The notes: generated from the letters alone by a model not told the origin. A stretch of DNA of 64,000 nt from Aestuariivirga litoralis (GCF_003234965.1 NZ_QKVK01000007.1:209636-273635), one strand, 5' to 3'; shown: positions 8,190 to 25,910, numbered from the stretch's first letter. Numbers and translations: made by a program.

Positions 8190-9638
8190 CTACTCTTCCT
8201 CGGGGCCCGACTTGTCCTCGATGCCGTAGCGGTGGAGCTTCACGTAAAGGCTCTGGCGGGAGAGGCCGAGCATGTCGGCGGCGCTGGCGCGGTTGTTGTC
8301 GGAGAGCTGCAGGGCGGCCTCGATGCACAAGCGTTCGATGATGTCGGTGGTTTCGCGCACCAGGTCCTTCAGCGGCACCTTGCCGACGAGCTTGGTCATC
8401 TCGTCGACCGAGCGCAGCAGGGTGCGGCGGTTCGATTCGGGCTCGGCGGCGCGGCGGCTGGCGCGGCGGATGGAGAAGCCGTAGCAGGTGGGGGCAGCGG
8501 GCGGCGAGGCGACGGCCGAGACCTCCACGTCCTCCGTCGTGCCGAACTGGCCGCGCAGCACGGTCTGGAACTGGCGCACCGCGCCGTTCTCCGCGAGGCT
8601 GTTGAACAGCACCGAAACATCGACACCGGCACGGCCCATCCAGCGGTCGATCGGCTCGCCGCGCGCCTGCTCCTCGGAGCCCAGCTGGGCGGCGTCGAGG
8701 AAGGCGGCATTGGCCGAGATGATGCGGCGCTCGAGGTCGGTCACCACGAAGGCCTCGGGCAGGTCGCGCAGCGCGTTGACCACGGCGGCCTGGCCGCGCG
8801 ACACCACGATGCCGCTGGCGCCCGCCGCCATGGGCTGCAGGCGCATGAGGTAGAAGCTGGCGTTTTCCTGCCGGAAGATGGTGGCGCCCAGCACCGCCTG
8901 CTGCTGGCGGCCCTCCAGCGTGAGGGCCACGTCATCGGCCCGGCCGGTGGCGCGCAGCGCCGTCATCAGCTCTTCCACCTTGGGCGCGTCGGGGCCGTCG
9001 AACATCGCGGCGAATTGCGATCCGGCCAGCCGCTTCAGAGGCTTGTTCATCAGGTTGGCGGCGGCGGAATTGGCCTCGACGATGCGGCCGGTGCGCGAAT
9101 CGACCACCACGATCGCCTCGGAGGACACCTGCATCAGCAGGCGGTAGCGGGTTTCGGCGTGGCGGAGCCTGGCATATTCCTGCTCGATCGACTGCTCGGC
9201 GGCGAGCAGCTTCTGCTGCACGGCGGCGACCTGGCGAAGGTCACGCCCGATGGCCACGAACTGGCCGCCGTTGCCCGCCTTCATCACGCAGTAGCGCACC
9301 GGAATGTCGGCGCCGTCCGCCTGCTGGTGGTTGATCTGGCGCCAGCGCGGCGGCAGGCCCATGGCGGCCTCCTGCAGCATCTGCTCGATCTTGGGGCGGC
9401 TCTCGATGGTCGACACCTCGGCCCAGGCCTTGCCAGGCCAGGTGGCGAAGATCTCCGCCGGGAGCTCGGCGCCGGCGAAGATCCGCTCGCCCAGCGTGCC
9501 GTCGGGGTTGATGACCAGCGCAATGTCGGCGGCGGCCGAGAGGAGAAGGGCAGACTCCCCCGCCTCGAGCTGCTGCAGCAACCCGGCGAGGCTGGCCTCC
9601 CGATCACGCGGATGAGAGGGCACGCTCTTGAGCGTCAC
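8190..9638 (-). CDS. ppsR: PpsR/CrtJ, redox and light responsive repressor of photosynthesis genes
   Basis: Represses bch, crt and puc genes under oxygen by binding TGT-N12-ACA palindromes. From a GTG at 9638 (VTLKSVPSH) the product has 482 residues: an N-terminal PAS-like domain (~20-140), a coiled linker (~140-165), PAS domains at ~165-275 and ~285-385, and a C-terminal FIS-type helix-turn-helix (~432-472, NRASAADMLGLSRQSLYVKL). A longer open frame reaches 9728 but its extra residues look non-coding and overlap aerR. Cysteines are at 117, 385 and 438; C438 sits in the HTH like the redox Cys of Rhodobacter PpsR. No Cys lies near residue 250. aerR is 40 bases upstream on the same strand. Confidence 0.93.
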   Translation of the reverse strand: MTLKSVPSHPRDREASLAGLLQQLEAGESALLLSAAADIALVINPDGTLGERIFAGAELPAEIFATWPGKAWAEVSTIESRPKIEQMLQEAAMGLPPRWRQINHQQADGADIPVRYCVMKAGNGGQFVAIGRDLRQVAAVQQKLLAAEQSIEQEYARLRHAETRYRLLMQVSSEAIVVVDSRTGRIVEANSAAANLMNKPLKRLAGSQFAAMFDGPDAPKVEELMTALRATGRADDVALTLEGRQQQAVLGATIFRQENASFYLMRLQPMAAGASGIVVSRGQAAVVNALRDLPEAFVVTDLERRIISANAAFLDAAQLGSEEQARGEPIDRWMGRAGVDVSVLFNSLAENGAVRQFQTVLRGQFGTTEDVEVSAVASPPAAPTCYGFSIRRASRRAAEPESNRRTLLRSVDEMTKLVGKVPLKDLVRETTDIIERLCIEAALQLSDNNRASAADMLGLSRQSLYVKLHRYGIEDKSGPEEE

Positions 9639-9678
9639 GTCCTTGTCCTTCCATGAGCTGCGGCGGTTTCCACCATAC

Positions 9679-12404
<2,726 letters not shown>

Positions 12405-12406
12405 AC

Positions 12407-13904
12407 ATGCAGCTCACCCTCTGGACCTATGAAGGCCCGCCGCACATCGGCGCCATGCGCATCGCAACGGCGATGGACGGACTGCATTATGTGCTGCACG
12501 CGCCGCAGGGCGACACCTATGCCGACCTGCTCTTCACCATGATCGAGCGCCGCAATGCCCGCCCGCCCGTGACCTACACCACCTTCCAGGCCCGTGACCT
12601 TGGCGGGGATACGGCCGAACTGTTCAAGACCGCCGCTGCCGATGCCTATGAGCGCTTCAAGCCGCAGGCCATGATCGTGGGCGCCTCCTGCACGGCGGAA
12701 CTGATCCAGGACGATCCGGGCGGGCTTGCCAAGGCGCTGGCGCTGCCGGTGCCGGTGATCCCGCTGGAGCTTCCCTCCTACCAGAAGAAGGAGAACTGGG
12801 GCGCTTCCGAGACCTTCTACCAGATCGTGCGCGCGCTGTGCGTGCCGCGCCGTGACGCCGCAGCGAACCCGCGCTCGTGCAACATACTCGGGCCGACGGC
12901 ACTCGGTTTCCGCCACCGTGACGACCTCGCGGAGATTTCCCGGCTGCTTGAAAGGATGGGTGTGACCATCAATGTCGTGGCTCCGCTGGACGCGACACCC
13001 GACGACATCCGCCGCATTCCGGAGGCTTCGTTCAATGTCGTGCTCTATCCGGAAACGGCCGAGACGGCAGGCCGCTGGCTGGAACGCAACTGCAAGCAGC
13101 CGATGACCAGCATCGTCCCCATCGGGGTTTCCGCCACGCGTGACTTCATCGCCCAGGTGGCATCGCTGGCAGGCCTCGATGCCGATGCCGCGGACAAGGC
13201 CGGAGCCTCGCGCCTGCCGTGGTATTCGCGCTCGGTTGACTCGACCTACCTGACGGGCAAGCGCGTCTTCATCTTCGGCGACGCCACGCATGCGCTGGCG
13301 GCAGCACGAATCGCCCGGGAGGAACTGGGTTTCGAGGTGGTGGGGCTTGGCACCTACTCGCGCGAGTTCGCGCGCCCGGTTCGCGAGGCGGCCGCCAGGC
13401 TGGGCCTCGAGGCGCTGATCACCGACGACTATCTCGAGGTCGAGGCGAAGGTTGCGGAACTCCAGCCGGAACTGGTGCTCGGCACCCAGATGGAACGCCA
13501 CATCGCCAAGAAGCTGGGCTTCCCCTGTGCCGTGATCTCCGCCCCCGTCCATGTGCAGGATTTCCCCGCCCGCTATTCGCCGCAGATGGGCTTCGAGGGG
13601 GCCAATGTCATTTTCGATAGCTGGGTCCATCCGCTGATGATGGGGCTGGAGGAGCATCTTCTCCACATGTTCCGCGGTGACTTCGAATTCAACGACAAGG
13701 CGGCCGCCTCGCACCTCGGCGCAGGCGCCACCAAGCCCGCAGAGCCTGCACCGCCCCCGCCCGGCCCGACGCAGGGCGGCTGGGCTGCGGAGGCCGAGAA
13801 GGAACTTCAGAAGATCCCGTTCTTCGTGCGTGGCAAGGCGCGCCGCAACACCGAGCGCTTCGCAGCCGAACGCGGGATTGCCCTCATCACCATCGAGACG
13901 CTGT

Positions 13905-13933
<29 letters not shown>
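12407..13933 (+). CDS. bchB: Light-independent protochlorophyllide reductase subunit B
   Basis: Second catalytic subunit of DPOR. The 508-residue protein has Asp36 in [13 protein letters not shown], the unusual aspartate ligand of the NB cluster known from Rhodobacter. [14 protein letters not shown] and [14 protein letters not shown] are further family motifs. The last ~50 residues ([20 protein letters not shown]) form the C-terminal helical domain that contacts substrate. Its 3' end overlaps the bchH start by ~29 bases. Confidence 0.97.
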
Positions 13934-18408
<4,475 letters not shown>

Positions 18409-18409
<1 letters not shown>

Positions 18410-19107
18410 TGAGCGACAGCTACCTCGAGCGGCGCGGCGAGATCGAGACCTACTTCGACCGGACGGCCGCGCATGCCTGGCAGAAACTGACCTCGGATGC
18501 GCCGGTGTCAGGCATCCGCGCCACCGTGCGCGCGGGCCGCGACCGGATGCGCAGCACCCTCCTCTCCTTCCTGCCCGAAGACCTGCGTGGCGCCCGCATC
18601 CTCGATGCCGGCTGCGGCACGGGCGCGCTGGCGGTCGAGGCCGCGAAGCGGGGTGCCGACGTCACGGCCGTCGACATCTCGCCCACATTGATCGGCATCG
18701 CCAAGGAGCGCCTGCCGGAGAGGCTGGGGCACGGCCGGATTCACTTCATCGCCGGTGACATGCTGGACAAGAAGCATGGAACATTCGACCACGTGGTGGC
18801 GATGGACTCGCTCATTCACTACAGCCTGCCGGACATGGTGGGAATGCTTGCAAGGCTTGCCGAGATGAGCCGCAGCGGCGTGCACTTCACTTACGCACCG
18901 AGGACACCGGCACTGGCAGCCATGCACTTCGTCGGCAAGGCCTTCCCGCGCAGCGATCGGTCGCCGCGCATTGTTCCGCATGCGACGTCGTCGCTGTACC
19001 GTGGCATCAGCCGCTCGGAACATCTCGGCGACTGGCGGCCCGGCCGCAACGCACGGGTTTCCAGCGGCTTCTATATCTCCCATGCGCAGGAGCTGAAGCG
19101 CACATGA
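18409..19107 (+). CDS. bchM: Magnesium protoporphyrin IX methyltransferase
   Basis: Transfers a methyl group from SAM to the C13 propionate of Mg-protoporphyrin IX, giving the ester that AcsF cyclises. The 232-residue protein shows the SAM loop ILDAGCGTGALAVEAA, acidic TAVDIS, and the family-specific FTYAPRTPALAAMHFVGKAFPR region. The ATG at 18409 shares bases with the bchL TGA. Its stop overlaps lhaA by four bases. Confidence 0.96.
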
Positions 19108-20540
19108 GGAGCATCAACCGCAAGATGATATCGGCGCTGCAGCAGATCGGTCCGCGATTCCTGCCCTTCGCCGATGCCGCGACCAGGGAGCTCCCCCTGT
19201 CCCGGCTCTTGCGGCTGTCGCTGTTCCAGGTCTCCGTCGGCATGGCCCTGGTGCTGCTGACCGGAACGCTGAACCGCGTGATGATCGTCGAACTCGGCGT
19301 GCCGGCCTGGCTCGTCGGGCTGATGGTGTCGATCCCCGTGCTGATCGCGCCCTTCCGCGCATTGATCGGCTTCAAGTCGGACACCCACAAGTCGGTGCTG
19401 GGCTGGCGGCGCGTGCCCTATATCTGGTTCGGCACGATGATGCAGTTCGGCGGCTTCGCCATCCTGCCTTTTGCGCTTCTGGTGCTGACGGGCAACGGCC
19501 ACGGCCCGGCCGTGTGGGGCGAGATCGGCGCCGCACTGGCCTTCCTGCTGATCGGTGCGGGAATCAACACCACGCAGACGGCGGGGCTGGCGCTCGCAAA
19601 CGACCTCGCCTCGGAGGAAACCCGGCCACGCGTCGTTGCCCTGCTCTATGTCATGCTGCTCGCCGGCATGGTGGTGAGCGCACTCGTGTTCGGCAGCCTG
19701 CTGCATGACTTCACCGCGAAGCAGCTGATCCAGATCATCCAGGGTGTTGCCGTGCTGACGGTGGTGCTGAACGGCGTTGCCATGTGGAAGCAGGAGGCAC
19801 GCAACCCCGCCCTGACATCACGCGACGCAGCGCGCATCAGCTTCAGCGAGGCCTGGCGGCAATTCAGTGGCGCAGGACGTGCAAAGCGCCTGCTGATCGG
19901 GGTGGGTCTCGGTTCAGCCGCCTTTTCGATGCAGGATATCCTGCTCGAGCCGTTTGGCGGCCAGGTATTCGGCCTCAATGTCGGGCAGACCACGTGGCTC
20001 ACGGCCACCATGGCGCTGGGAACCCTGGCAGGCTTCGCCATCTCGGCCCGCCGCCTCGGACATGGCGGCGACCCCTATCGCCTTGCCTCCCTCGGCATCC
20101 TGGCGGGGATCTTCGCCTTCGCCGCCGTCATCTTCTCTCCGGTGCTGTCGGTCGTCTCGTTGTTCCAGACGGGCGTCTTCTTCATCGGGCTGGGCGGCGG
20201 ACTGTTTTCGGTCGGCATGCTGACGGCTGCGATGGATCTTGCCTCCAGTGGATCAGGCACGATGAGCGGCTTCGCACTCGGAGCCTGGGGCGGCGTGCAG
20301 GCAACGGCGGCAGGCCTCGGCGTCGGGCTCAGCGGCCTGCTGCGCGACGCCGTGTCAGGCATGGCCATGAACGGCGACCTCGGTTCCGCGACCACCGGCC
20401 CGGCCGCGGGCTATGTGGCGGTGTACCAGATCGAAATCGTGCTTTTGTTCGCAACCCTCGCCGTCATCGGACCTCTGGTGCGCGGCTCAAAGCTTTCAAC
20501 AAGACAGCCGGGTTTCGGCCTGGCGCAATATCCGGGCTGA
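19104..20540 (+). CDS. lhaA: LhaA-type light-harvesting assembly transporter
   Basis: A 478-residue, 12-helix protein of the BCH2/PucC family; in Rhodobacter capsulatus LhaA (F1696) is needed for LH1 assembly, probably as a bacteriochlorophyll carrier. LLTGTLNRVMIVELGVPA and MQDILLEPFGGQVFGL match the family and the paralogue at 2838-4151. The first ATG overlaps the bchM stop; a second in-frame ATG seven codons on is possible. puhA follows after 16 bases, the classic lhaA-puhA superoperon arrangement. Confidence 0.94.
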   Translation: MRSINRKMISALQQIGPRFLPFADAATRELPLSRLLRLSLFQVSVGMALVLLTGTLNRVMIVELGVPAWLVGLMVSIPVLIAPFRALIGFKSDTHKSVLGWRRVPYIWFGTMMQFGGFAILPFALLVLTGNGHGPAVWGEIGAALAFLLIGAGINTTQTAGLALANDLASEETRPRVVALLYVMLLAGMVVSALVFGSLLHDFTAKQLIQIIQGVAVLTVVLNGVAMWKQEARNPALTSRDAARISFSEAWRQFSGAGRAKRLLIGVGLGSAAFSMQDILLEPFGGQVFGLNVGQTTWLTATMALGTLAGFAISARRLGHGGDPYRLASLGILAGIFAFAAVIFSPVLSVVSLFQTGVFFIGLGGGLFSVGMLTAAMDLASSGSGTMSGFALGAWGGVQATAAGLGVGLSGLLRDAVSGMAMNGDLGSATTGPAAGYVAVYQIEIVLLFATLAVIGPLVRGSKLSTRQPGFGLAQYPG

Positions 20541-20556
20541 CCGAAGGAGAACAACC

Positions 20557-21336
20557 ATGTCTGCAGCCTTGACCCAGTATGTCGATGTCGCCCAGGTCGT
20601 GCTCTACGCCTTCTGGGCGTTCCTCGCCGGGATCATCATCTACCTCCACCGCGAGGACAAGCGCGAGGGCTATCCGCTGGAGTCGGAGCGCTCGGCCAAC
20701 ATCACGGTGCAGGGCTGGCCAGCGGTTCCCGCCCCCAAGACCTATCTTCTCGCCGATGGCACCACGGTGCAGGCGCCGCGCGCCGAGCCCCATGACAGCC
20801 GCCCCATCAAGGCGACGCCGATCGGGCCCTGGCCGGGTGCACCGCTGGAGCCGGACGGCGACGCGATGGTGGATGGCGTCGGTCCGGCTGCCTATGCCGA
20901 GCGGCAGGACATTCCGGATGCGCTGTTCACCGGCGAGCCGAAGCTGTCGCCCTTGCGCAACAATCCCGCCTGGCACGTCGAGGAGCGCGACCCCGATCCG
21001 CGCGGCATGCCGGTGATCGGCTGCGACGGCAAGCAGGGCGGCACGGTGAAGGACGTGTGGGTCGACCGCTCGGAATACATCATGCGCTACCTCGAAGTCG
21101 AAGTGAGCGACAAGGAAGGCCATACCCGCAACGTGCTGCTGCCCACGACGCTGGCCCGCATCTGGGGCGGCAAGCGGCGGATCGAGGTGAAGTCCATCAC
21201 CTCGAAGCAGTTCATCAAGGTGCCGGGACTGCGGAACCCGGATGTCGTCACCCGCCTGGAGGAGGACAAGATCTGCGCCTTCTACGCCGGCGGACACCTT
21301 TATGCCATTCCCGATCGCGCCGAGCCGCTGGTATGA
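20557..21336 (+). CDS. puhA: Photosynthetic reaction centre H subunit
   Basis: Caps the cytoplasmic face of the L/M reaction centre and guides proton uptake to the QB site. The 259-residue product has one N-terminal membrane helix (~residues 12-30, VVLYAFWAFLAGIIIYL), then the PRC-barrel domain with RGMPVIGCDGKQGGTVKDVWVDR and RIWGGKRRIEVKSI. The ATG at 20557 has a strong GAAGGAGA ribosome site. Overlaps puhB by four bases. The pufL/M subunits are not in the window. Confidence 0.97.
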   Translation: MSAALTQYVDVAQVVLYAFWAFLAGIIIYLHREDKREGYPLESERSANITVQGWPAVPAPKTYLLADGTTVQAPRAEPHDSRPIKATPIGPWPGAPLEPDGDAMVDGVGPAAYAERQDIPDALFTGEPKLSPLRNNPAWHVEERDPDPRGMPVIGCDGKQGGTVKDVWVDRSEYIMRYLEVEVSDKEGHTRNVLLPTTLARIWGGKRRIEVKSITSKQFIKVPGLRNPDVVTRLEEDKICAFYAGGHLYAIPDRAEPLV

Positions 21337-21989
21337 CCGAGCATCACGACGATTTCGACTTCGAGCCGGTCCGCGGCCTGCCGCAGAACCTGCCAAAGGG
21401 CGAGCGCATGCTGTGGCAGGGCGCGCCCCGCTGGCAGGACCTGGCAGTGCATGCCTTTCATGTGCGCAAGGTGATCTGGTATTTTGCCGGTCTCACCCTG
21501 CTCGCGGGCGCGTTGAGATATGCCGAGGGCGAAGGCCTTGCCTATGCCGCCCGGCCCTTCCAGTGGCTGATGCCGATGGGGCTGGTGGCGGCAGCATTGC
21601 TCTCCGGCCTCGCATACCTGAGCGCCCGGACCACCGTCTACACCATCACGACACGGCGCGTGGTGATGCGGATCGGCATGGCGCTGCCCGTGACGCTGAA
21701 CCTGCCGTTCAGCCAGGTCGATGGCGCGTCGCTCAGGATCCACGGCAACGGCTCCGGAGATATTCCGCTGAAGGTGACGAAGAAGGAGCGCATCGCCTAC
21801 CTGCTGCTGTGGCCCCATGCGCGGCCCTTCAAGTTCGCGCATCCGGAGCCCTGCCTGCGCTGCGTGCCGGGCGCCGATGACGTAGCAAGCCTGCTCGCCG
21901 CAGCCTTGACGGGAACCGCCACCACGCCCCTTGCAAGGCAGGCGCGCGACCATCGCCCATCCAAGGCCAGCCAGCCGGTGGCCGCATGA
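21333..21989 (+). CDS. puhB: Photosynthetic complex assembly protein PuhB
   Basis: Membrane protein needed for normal reaction-centre and LH1 assembly. The 218-residue product begins MTEHHDDFDFEPVRGLPQ, with the PuhB opening LPKGERMLWQGAPRW and a PH-like bacterial domain (TVYTITTRRVVMRIG ... LPFSQVDGASLR). Two or three hydrophobic segments lie at ~45-100. Start overlaps the puhA stop (ATGA) and the stop overlaps puhC. Confidence 0.95.
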   Translation: MTEHHDDFDFEPVRGLPQNLPKGERMLWQGAPRWQDLAVHAFHVRKVIWYFAGLTLLAGALRYAEGEGLAYAARPFQWLMPMGLVAAALLSGLAYLSARTTVYTITTRRVVMRIGMALPVTLNLPFSQVDGASLRIHGNGSGDIPLKVTKKERIAYLLLWPHARPFKFAHPEPCLRCVPGADDVASLLAAALTGTATTPLARQARDHRPSKASQPVAA

Positions 21990-22444
21990 GAAGCGTCATG
22001 GCCCAGCATCCTGCCCGCAGGCCGCACCCCGCCGCACTGGCGGCGGCCGGCATGGTGGTGGCGGCGCTGCTGGCCGCCTCGGTGGCCCGCGTCGGGGGCT
22101 ATTCGCCGGTCCAAAGCCTCGGAACGGCGGAGGTCGCCCAGAGCCGCCTGCTGCGGTTTGAAAGCGATGCGCAGGGCGTCGCCGTGATCGATGCCACGAC
22201 GGGCACCATCATCACGCATACCAGTGGCGAGGGCTTCATTCCCGGCGTGCTGCGCGGGCTCAACCGCATGCGGCAGACCGAGCAGGCCAGCACCGCCGAT
22301 GCCTATCGTCTCGAGCATTTGAGCAATGGGCGGCTGCTGCTGGTCGATACGGCGTCCGGCGTATCGCTCGACCTCGCTGCCTATGGCCGCGACAACGCGG
22401 CCTCCTTCCTCCGCTTCCTTTCACCTTCAGGAGACCAGGGCTGA
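21986..22444 (+). CDS. puhC: Photosynthetic complex assembly protein PuhC
   Basis: A 152-residue, single-span protein: hydrophobic segment at ~residues 16-33, then a periplasmic domain. Known in Rhodobacter to aid assembly or reorganisation of the RC-LH1 complex. FESDAQGVAVIDATTGTII and GFIPGVLRGLNRMR are typical of the family. It overlaps puhB at the start and the 98-residue gene at the stop (GATG). Confidence 0.93.
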   Translation: MRSVMAQHPARRPHPAALAAAGMVVAALLAASVARVGGYSPVQSLGTAEVAQSRLLRFESDAQGVAVIDATTGTIITHTSGEGFIPGVLRGLNRMRQTEQASTADAYRLEHLSNGRLLLVDTASGVSLDLAAYGRDNAASFLRFLSPSGDQG

Positions 22445-22740
22445 TGCTGAACATCTTCACACCGGACCGGCAGGACGTGATGTGCACCGTGCGCGTGGTG
22501 AACACCTTCGAGAGCCTGGGCGCGCATGTGGAACTCGATGATGGCGTGACGGTGGAACCGGGCGACGAGGTGCTCGTCCACGGCAAGCCGATCATCGTGC
22601 CCTATGGCGAGAGCGCGACGGAGCGCCGCAAGGCGACGATCACGCGGGCCACCTGGCTGGAGCGCAAGTGGGTGAGGCTCACGGGCGATCTGGAATTCAT
22701 GGAACTTCTGGAATTCAGCTTTTCGGGGGAGGAGCTTTAA
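22444..22740 (+). CDS. Conserved small protein between puhC and acsF, unknown function
   Basis: A soluble, acidic 98-residue protein. I recognise no domain and see no cysteine motif or membrane span, though FESLGAHVELDDGVTVEPGD looks like a small beta-barrel. A small gene at this spot recurs in photosynthesis clusters with acsF. The start shares its first base with the puhC stop, and acsF begins on the base after its TAA. Cotranscription and tight spacing suggest a role with the cyclase or in reaction-centre assembly; this is inference. Confidence 0.8.
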   Translation: MLNIFTPDRQDVMCTVRVVNTFESLGAHVELDDGVTVEPGDEVLVHGKPIIVPYGESATERRKATITRATWLERKWVRLTGDLEFMELLEFSFSGEEL

Positions 22741-23808
22741 ATGACCATCGAGACACTGGGCATCAGGCCCGCCGACACGCTCGCCAAGGCACAGGAATCG
22801 ACCGTGCTGAGCCCGCGCTTCTACACCACCGACTTCGCCGCCCTCGACAGGCTGGACGTGAGCCCCGTGCGCGAGGAGTGGGACAAGCTCATCGCCGAGA
22901 TGCAGTCCGACCCCAACAAGGGCCACTTCAAGCGCAACGAGGAATGGGACCACGTCGACCTTGCCGCCCTGCCCGAAGGCCTGCGGCGCGAGCTGGTGGA
23001 TTTCCTTGTCAGCTCGCTCACCGCGGAATTCTCAGGCTGCGTGCTCTATTCGGAGATGCGCAAGCGCGGCACCAACCCCGACCTCTGCGAGCTCTTCCGC
23101 CTGATGGCCCGCGACGAGGGCCGGCACGCGGGCTTCATCAACGACACGCTGAAGGATTTCGGCCTCGGCGTTGACTTAGGGTTCCTGACCAAGACGAAGA
23201 AATACACCTTCTTCCGGCCCAAGTTCATCTTCTATGCGACCTATCTCTCCGAGAAGATCGGCTATGCGCGTTACATCACCATCTTCCGTCACCTGCAGGC
23301 GCATCCCGGCAAGCGCATCCACCCGATCTTCAAGTGGTTCGAGCAGTGGTGCAATGACGAGTTCCGCCACGGGGAAGCCTTCGCACTGCTGATGCGGGCA
23401 CATCCGGAGCTGCTCTCCGGCCTCAACAAGCTGTGGGTGAAGTTCTTCCTGATGGCGGTCTTCGCCACCATGTATGTGCGCGACCACCAGCGGCCTCACT
23501 TCCATGAGGCGATGGGCATCGACCCCACCGAATATGGCTACAAGGTCTTCAAGGTGACCTCGGAGATCTCCCGCCAGGTCTTCCCGCTGGAGCTCGACAT
23601 CGACAATCCGGCTTTCTTCGCCGGCCTCGAGAAATTGAGGAAGATCAATGACCGTGCCGCCGTATGGCAGAAGAAAGGTGGCATGACAGCGAAGCTGGGG
23701 AAGGCCTGGACGGCAGTGGCGGCGGGCGCGACCCTGATGCGCCTCTACCTGATCCCGGCGAAGTCCAACGACCTGCCCGCCGACATCCGCCTCGCGCCAA
23801 CCTGGTGA
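22741..23808 (+). CDS. acsF: Mg-protoporphyrin IX monomethyl ester oxidative cyclase
   Basis: Oxygen-dependent di-iron enzyme that builds ring E of (bacterio)chlorophyll, the aerobic alternative to BchE. The 355-residue protein has the paired iron-binding motifs [10 protein letters not shown] and [11 protein letters not shown] (D-E-x-R-H). Also typical are [11 protein letters not shown] and [23 protein letters not shown]. No signal or membrane span. It lies in the puh-hemA block. No anaerobic bchE appears in this window. Confidence 0.97.
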   Translation: MTIETLGIRPADTLAKAQESTVLSPRFYTTDFAALDRLDVSPVREEWDKLIAEMQSDPNKGHFKRNEEWDHVDLAALPEGLRRELVDFLVSSLTAEFSGCVLYSEMRKRGTNPDLCELFRLMARDEGRHAGFINDTLKDFGLGVDLGFLTKTKKYTFFRPKFIFYATYLSEKIGYARYITIFRHLQAHPGKRIHPIFKWFEQWCNDEFRHGEAFALLMRAHPELLSGLNKLWVKFFLMAVFATMYVRDHQRPHFHEAMGIDPTEYGYKVFKVTSEISRQVFPLELDIDNPAFFAGLEKLRKINDRAAVWQKKGGMTAKLGKAWTAVAAGATLMRLYLIPAKSNDLPADIRLAPTW

Positions 23809-23812
23809 CCGG

Positions 23813-24655
23813 ATGGATTACGCGCTGCCCATCGCCTATGCCCTGCTCCTCTGGTGGTTCGCCACCGGCGTGATCTTCTATCTCGATCAGCTGCCGGTCC
23901 GGACCTTCAAGTGGAGCATGGCGGGCGGCACGGCGGTGCTCGCGGCCGCACTCTGGGTGATCTGGGCCGAGCGGGACGATCCCTCGCTCCTCTCGGTCTA
24001 TGCCTCCTTCACCGCCGGCGTGCTGGCCTGGGGCTGGCAGGAGTTGAGCCTTTACACGGGCTACGTGACCGGCCCCCGCAAGCAGTCCTGCCCGGCGGGA
24101 TGTGCCGGCTGGCGGCATTTCGGCCACGCGCTGGGGGTGAACCTGTGGCACGAGATCGCCATCGTGGCGGTGGCGCTGGCCATCTGGGGGCTCTGTGGAG
24201 AAGCTGTGAACAACTGGGGCCTCTGGGCCTATCTCCTGCTGTGGGCCATGCACCTCTCCGCCCGGCTCAACGTGTTCCTGGGCGTGCGCAACGTCTCGGA
24301 GGAGTTCGTGCCGGCCCACATGGCGGTGCTGAAGAGCTTCCTCACCCGCAAGTCCATGAATTTGCTGTTCCCTTTTTCGATCACCGCGGCCACCGTCGGG
24401 GCCGTGCTGCTGTTCCAGAAGGCCTATGCGGCCGATCTGGCGGCCGAGCGCGCCGGCTGGTCGCTGCTCGCCGCGCTGGCGGCGCTCGCCCTGTTCGAGC
24501 ACTGGATGCTGATGCTGCCGGTGCCTGTGGAAAAGCTGTGGAAATGGAGCCTGCCCCGCCGCCAGGACGCGGCGAAATCGCGCAATTCCATATCGCCCAG
24601 GTTTGACTATACACCCCTCAAAGCCGCCCTCCGGAGTGCCCCCGATGGATTATGA
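23813..24655 (+). CDS. puhE: Photosynthetic complex assembly protein PuhE
   Basis: A 280-residue protein with about seven hydrophobic helices; in Rhodobacter capsulatus PuhE modulates bacteriochlorophyll production. [27 protein letters not shown] and [15 protein letters not shown] are characteristic. It starts 4 bases after acsF. Its 3' end overlaps the hemA start by 11 bases, and the C-terminal ~35 residues are polar. Confidence 0.92.
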   Translation: MDYALPIAYALLLWWFATGVIFYLDQLPVRTFKWSMAGGTAVLAAALWVIWAERDDPSLLSVYASFTAGVLAWGWQELSLYTGYVTGPRKQSCPAGCAGWRHFGHALGVNLWHEIAIVAVALAIWGLCGEAVNNWGLWAYLLLWAMHLSARLNVFLGVRNVSEEFVPAHMAVLKSFLTRKSMNLLFPFSITAATVGAVLLFQKAYAADLAAERAGWSLLAALAALALFEHWMLMLPVPVEKLWKWSLPRRQDAAKSRNSISPRFDYTPLKAALRSAPDGL

Positions 24656-25856
24656 AAGCTTCTTCCAGACCGAACTCGACGCGCTGAAGACCGAAGGCCG
24701 TTACCGCGTTTTTGCCGATCTCGAGCGCAAGGCGGGCAATTTTCCCAAGGCCACGCATCATGGGCCCGAGCAGAAGGAGATCACCGTTTGGTGCTCCAAC
24801 GACTATCTCGGCATGGGCCAGAACCCCTCCGTCATCGCGGCGATGCATGAGGCGCTGGACCGCTGCGGCGCGGGTGCTGGCGGCACGCGCAACATCTCGG
24901 GCACCAATCACTACCACGTCGAACTGGAGCGCGAGCTCGCCGACCTTCATGGCAAGGAAGGCGCACTTCTTTTCACGTCGGGCTACGTCTCCAACTGGGC
25001 GGCGCTGGGCACGCTGGCCAGCTGCATCCCGGGTTGCATCGTGTTCTCGGATGCGGGCAACCATGCCTCGATGATCGAGGGCATCCGCCACAGCCGGGCC
25101 GAGCGCCACGTCTTCAGGCACAATGACCTCCACGACCTCGAGCGCCTGCTGAAGGCCGCCGATCCGTCGCGGCCGAAGCTGATCGCCTTCGAGTCCGTCT
25201 ATTCGATGGATGGCGACATCGGCCCGATCAAGGAGATCTGCGATCTCGCCGACAAGTATGGCGCCATGACCTATCTCGACGAGGTCCACGCCGTGGGCAT
25301 GTATGGCCCGCGCGGCGGCGGCATTGCCGAGCGCGAGGGGCTGATGGACCGGATCACCGTCATCGAGGGCACGCTGGGCAAGGCCTTCGGCGTGGTGGGC
25401 GGCTATATCACCGGCTCGGCCGCCCTGTGCGACTTCGTGCGCAGCTTCGCCTCGGGCTTCATCTTCACCACCGCCCTGCCGCCCCATTGCGCAGCGGGCG
25501 CCGCGGCCTCGATCCGCCACCTCAAGACCTCCCAGTTCGAGCGCATGCGCCACAAGGACCGGGTGGCGAAGCTGCGGAAGAAGCTGGACCAGGCCGGCGT
25601 TCCCTACATGGCCAACACCAGCCACATCGTGCCGGTGATGGTGGGCGATGCCAAGAAGTGCAAGTGGATCAGCGACATCCTGCTGGCACAGCACGGCATC
25701 TACATCCAGCCGATCAACTATCCCACCGTGCCGCGCGGCACGGAGCGGCTGCGCATCACCCCCACGCCCCTTCACAGCGATGCCGACATCGACCACCTGG
25801 TGACGGCACTTTCCGAGCTGTGGTCGCAGTGCGCCCTCGCAAGGGCGGTCGCCTGA
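24645..25856 (+). CDS. hemA: 5-aminolevulinate synthase
   Basis: PLP enzyme condensing glycine and succinyl-CoA to 5-aminolevulinate, the first committed tetrapyrrole step in alphaproteobacteria. The 403-residue product from MDYESFFQ has [32 protein letters not shown] and the PLP lysine in [12 protein letters not shown]. The ATG at 24645 is preceded by CCGGAG; a 14-codon longer frame is possible but lacks a ribosome site. It closes the puh block so that precursor supply is linked to reaction-centre assembly. Confidence 0.97.
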   Translation: MDYESFFQTELDALKTEGRYRVFADLERKAGNFPKATHHGPEQKEITVWCSNDYLGMGQNPSVIAAMHEALDRCGAGAGGTRNISGTNHYHVELERELADLHGKEGALLFTSGYVSNWAALGTLASCIPGCIVFSDAGNHASMIEGIRHSRAERHVFRHNDLHDLERLLKAADPSRPKLIAFESVYSMDGDIGPIKEICDLADKYGAMTYLDEVHAVGMYGPRGGGIAEREGLMDRITVIEGTLGKAFGVVGGYITGSAALCDFVRSFASGFIFTTALPPHCAAGAAASIRHLKTSQFERMRHKDRVAKLRKKLDQAGVPYMANTSHIVPVMVGDAKKCKWISDILLAQHGIYIQPINYPTVPRGTERLRITPTPLHSDADIDHLVTALSELWSQCALARAVA

Positions 25857-25910
25857 GGTGATCTTCCTGACCTGCTGTCCGTAGTAAGCACAAATGGACA
25901 GGAGAGCGAC

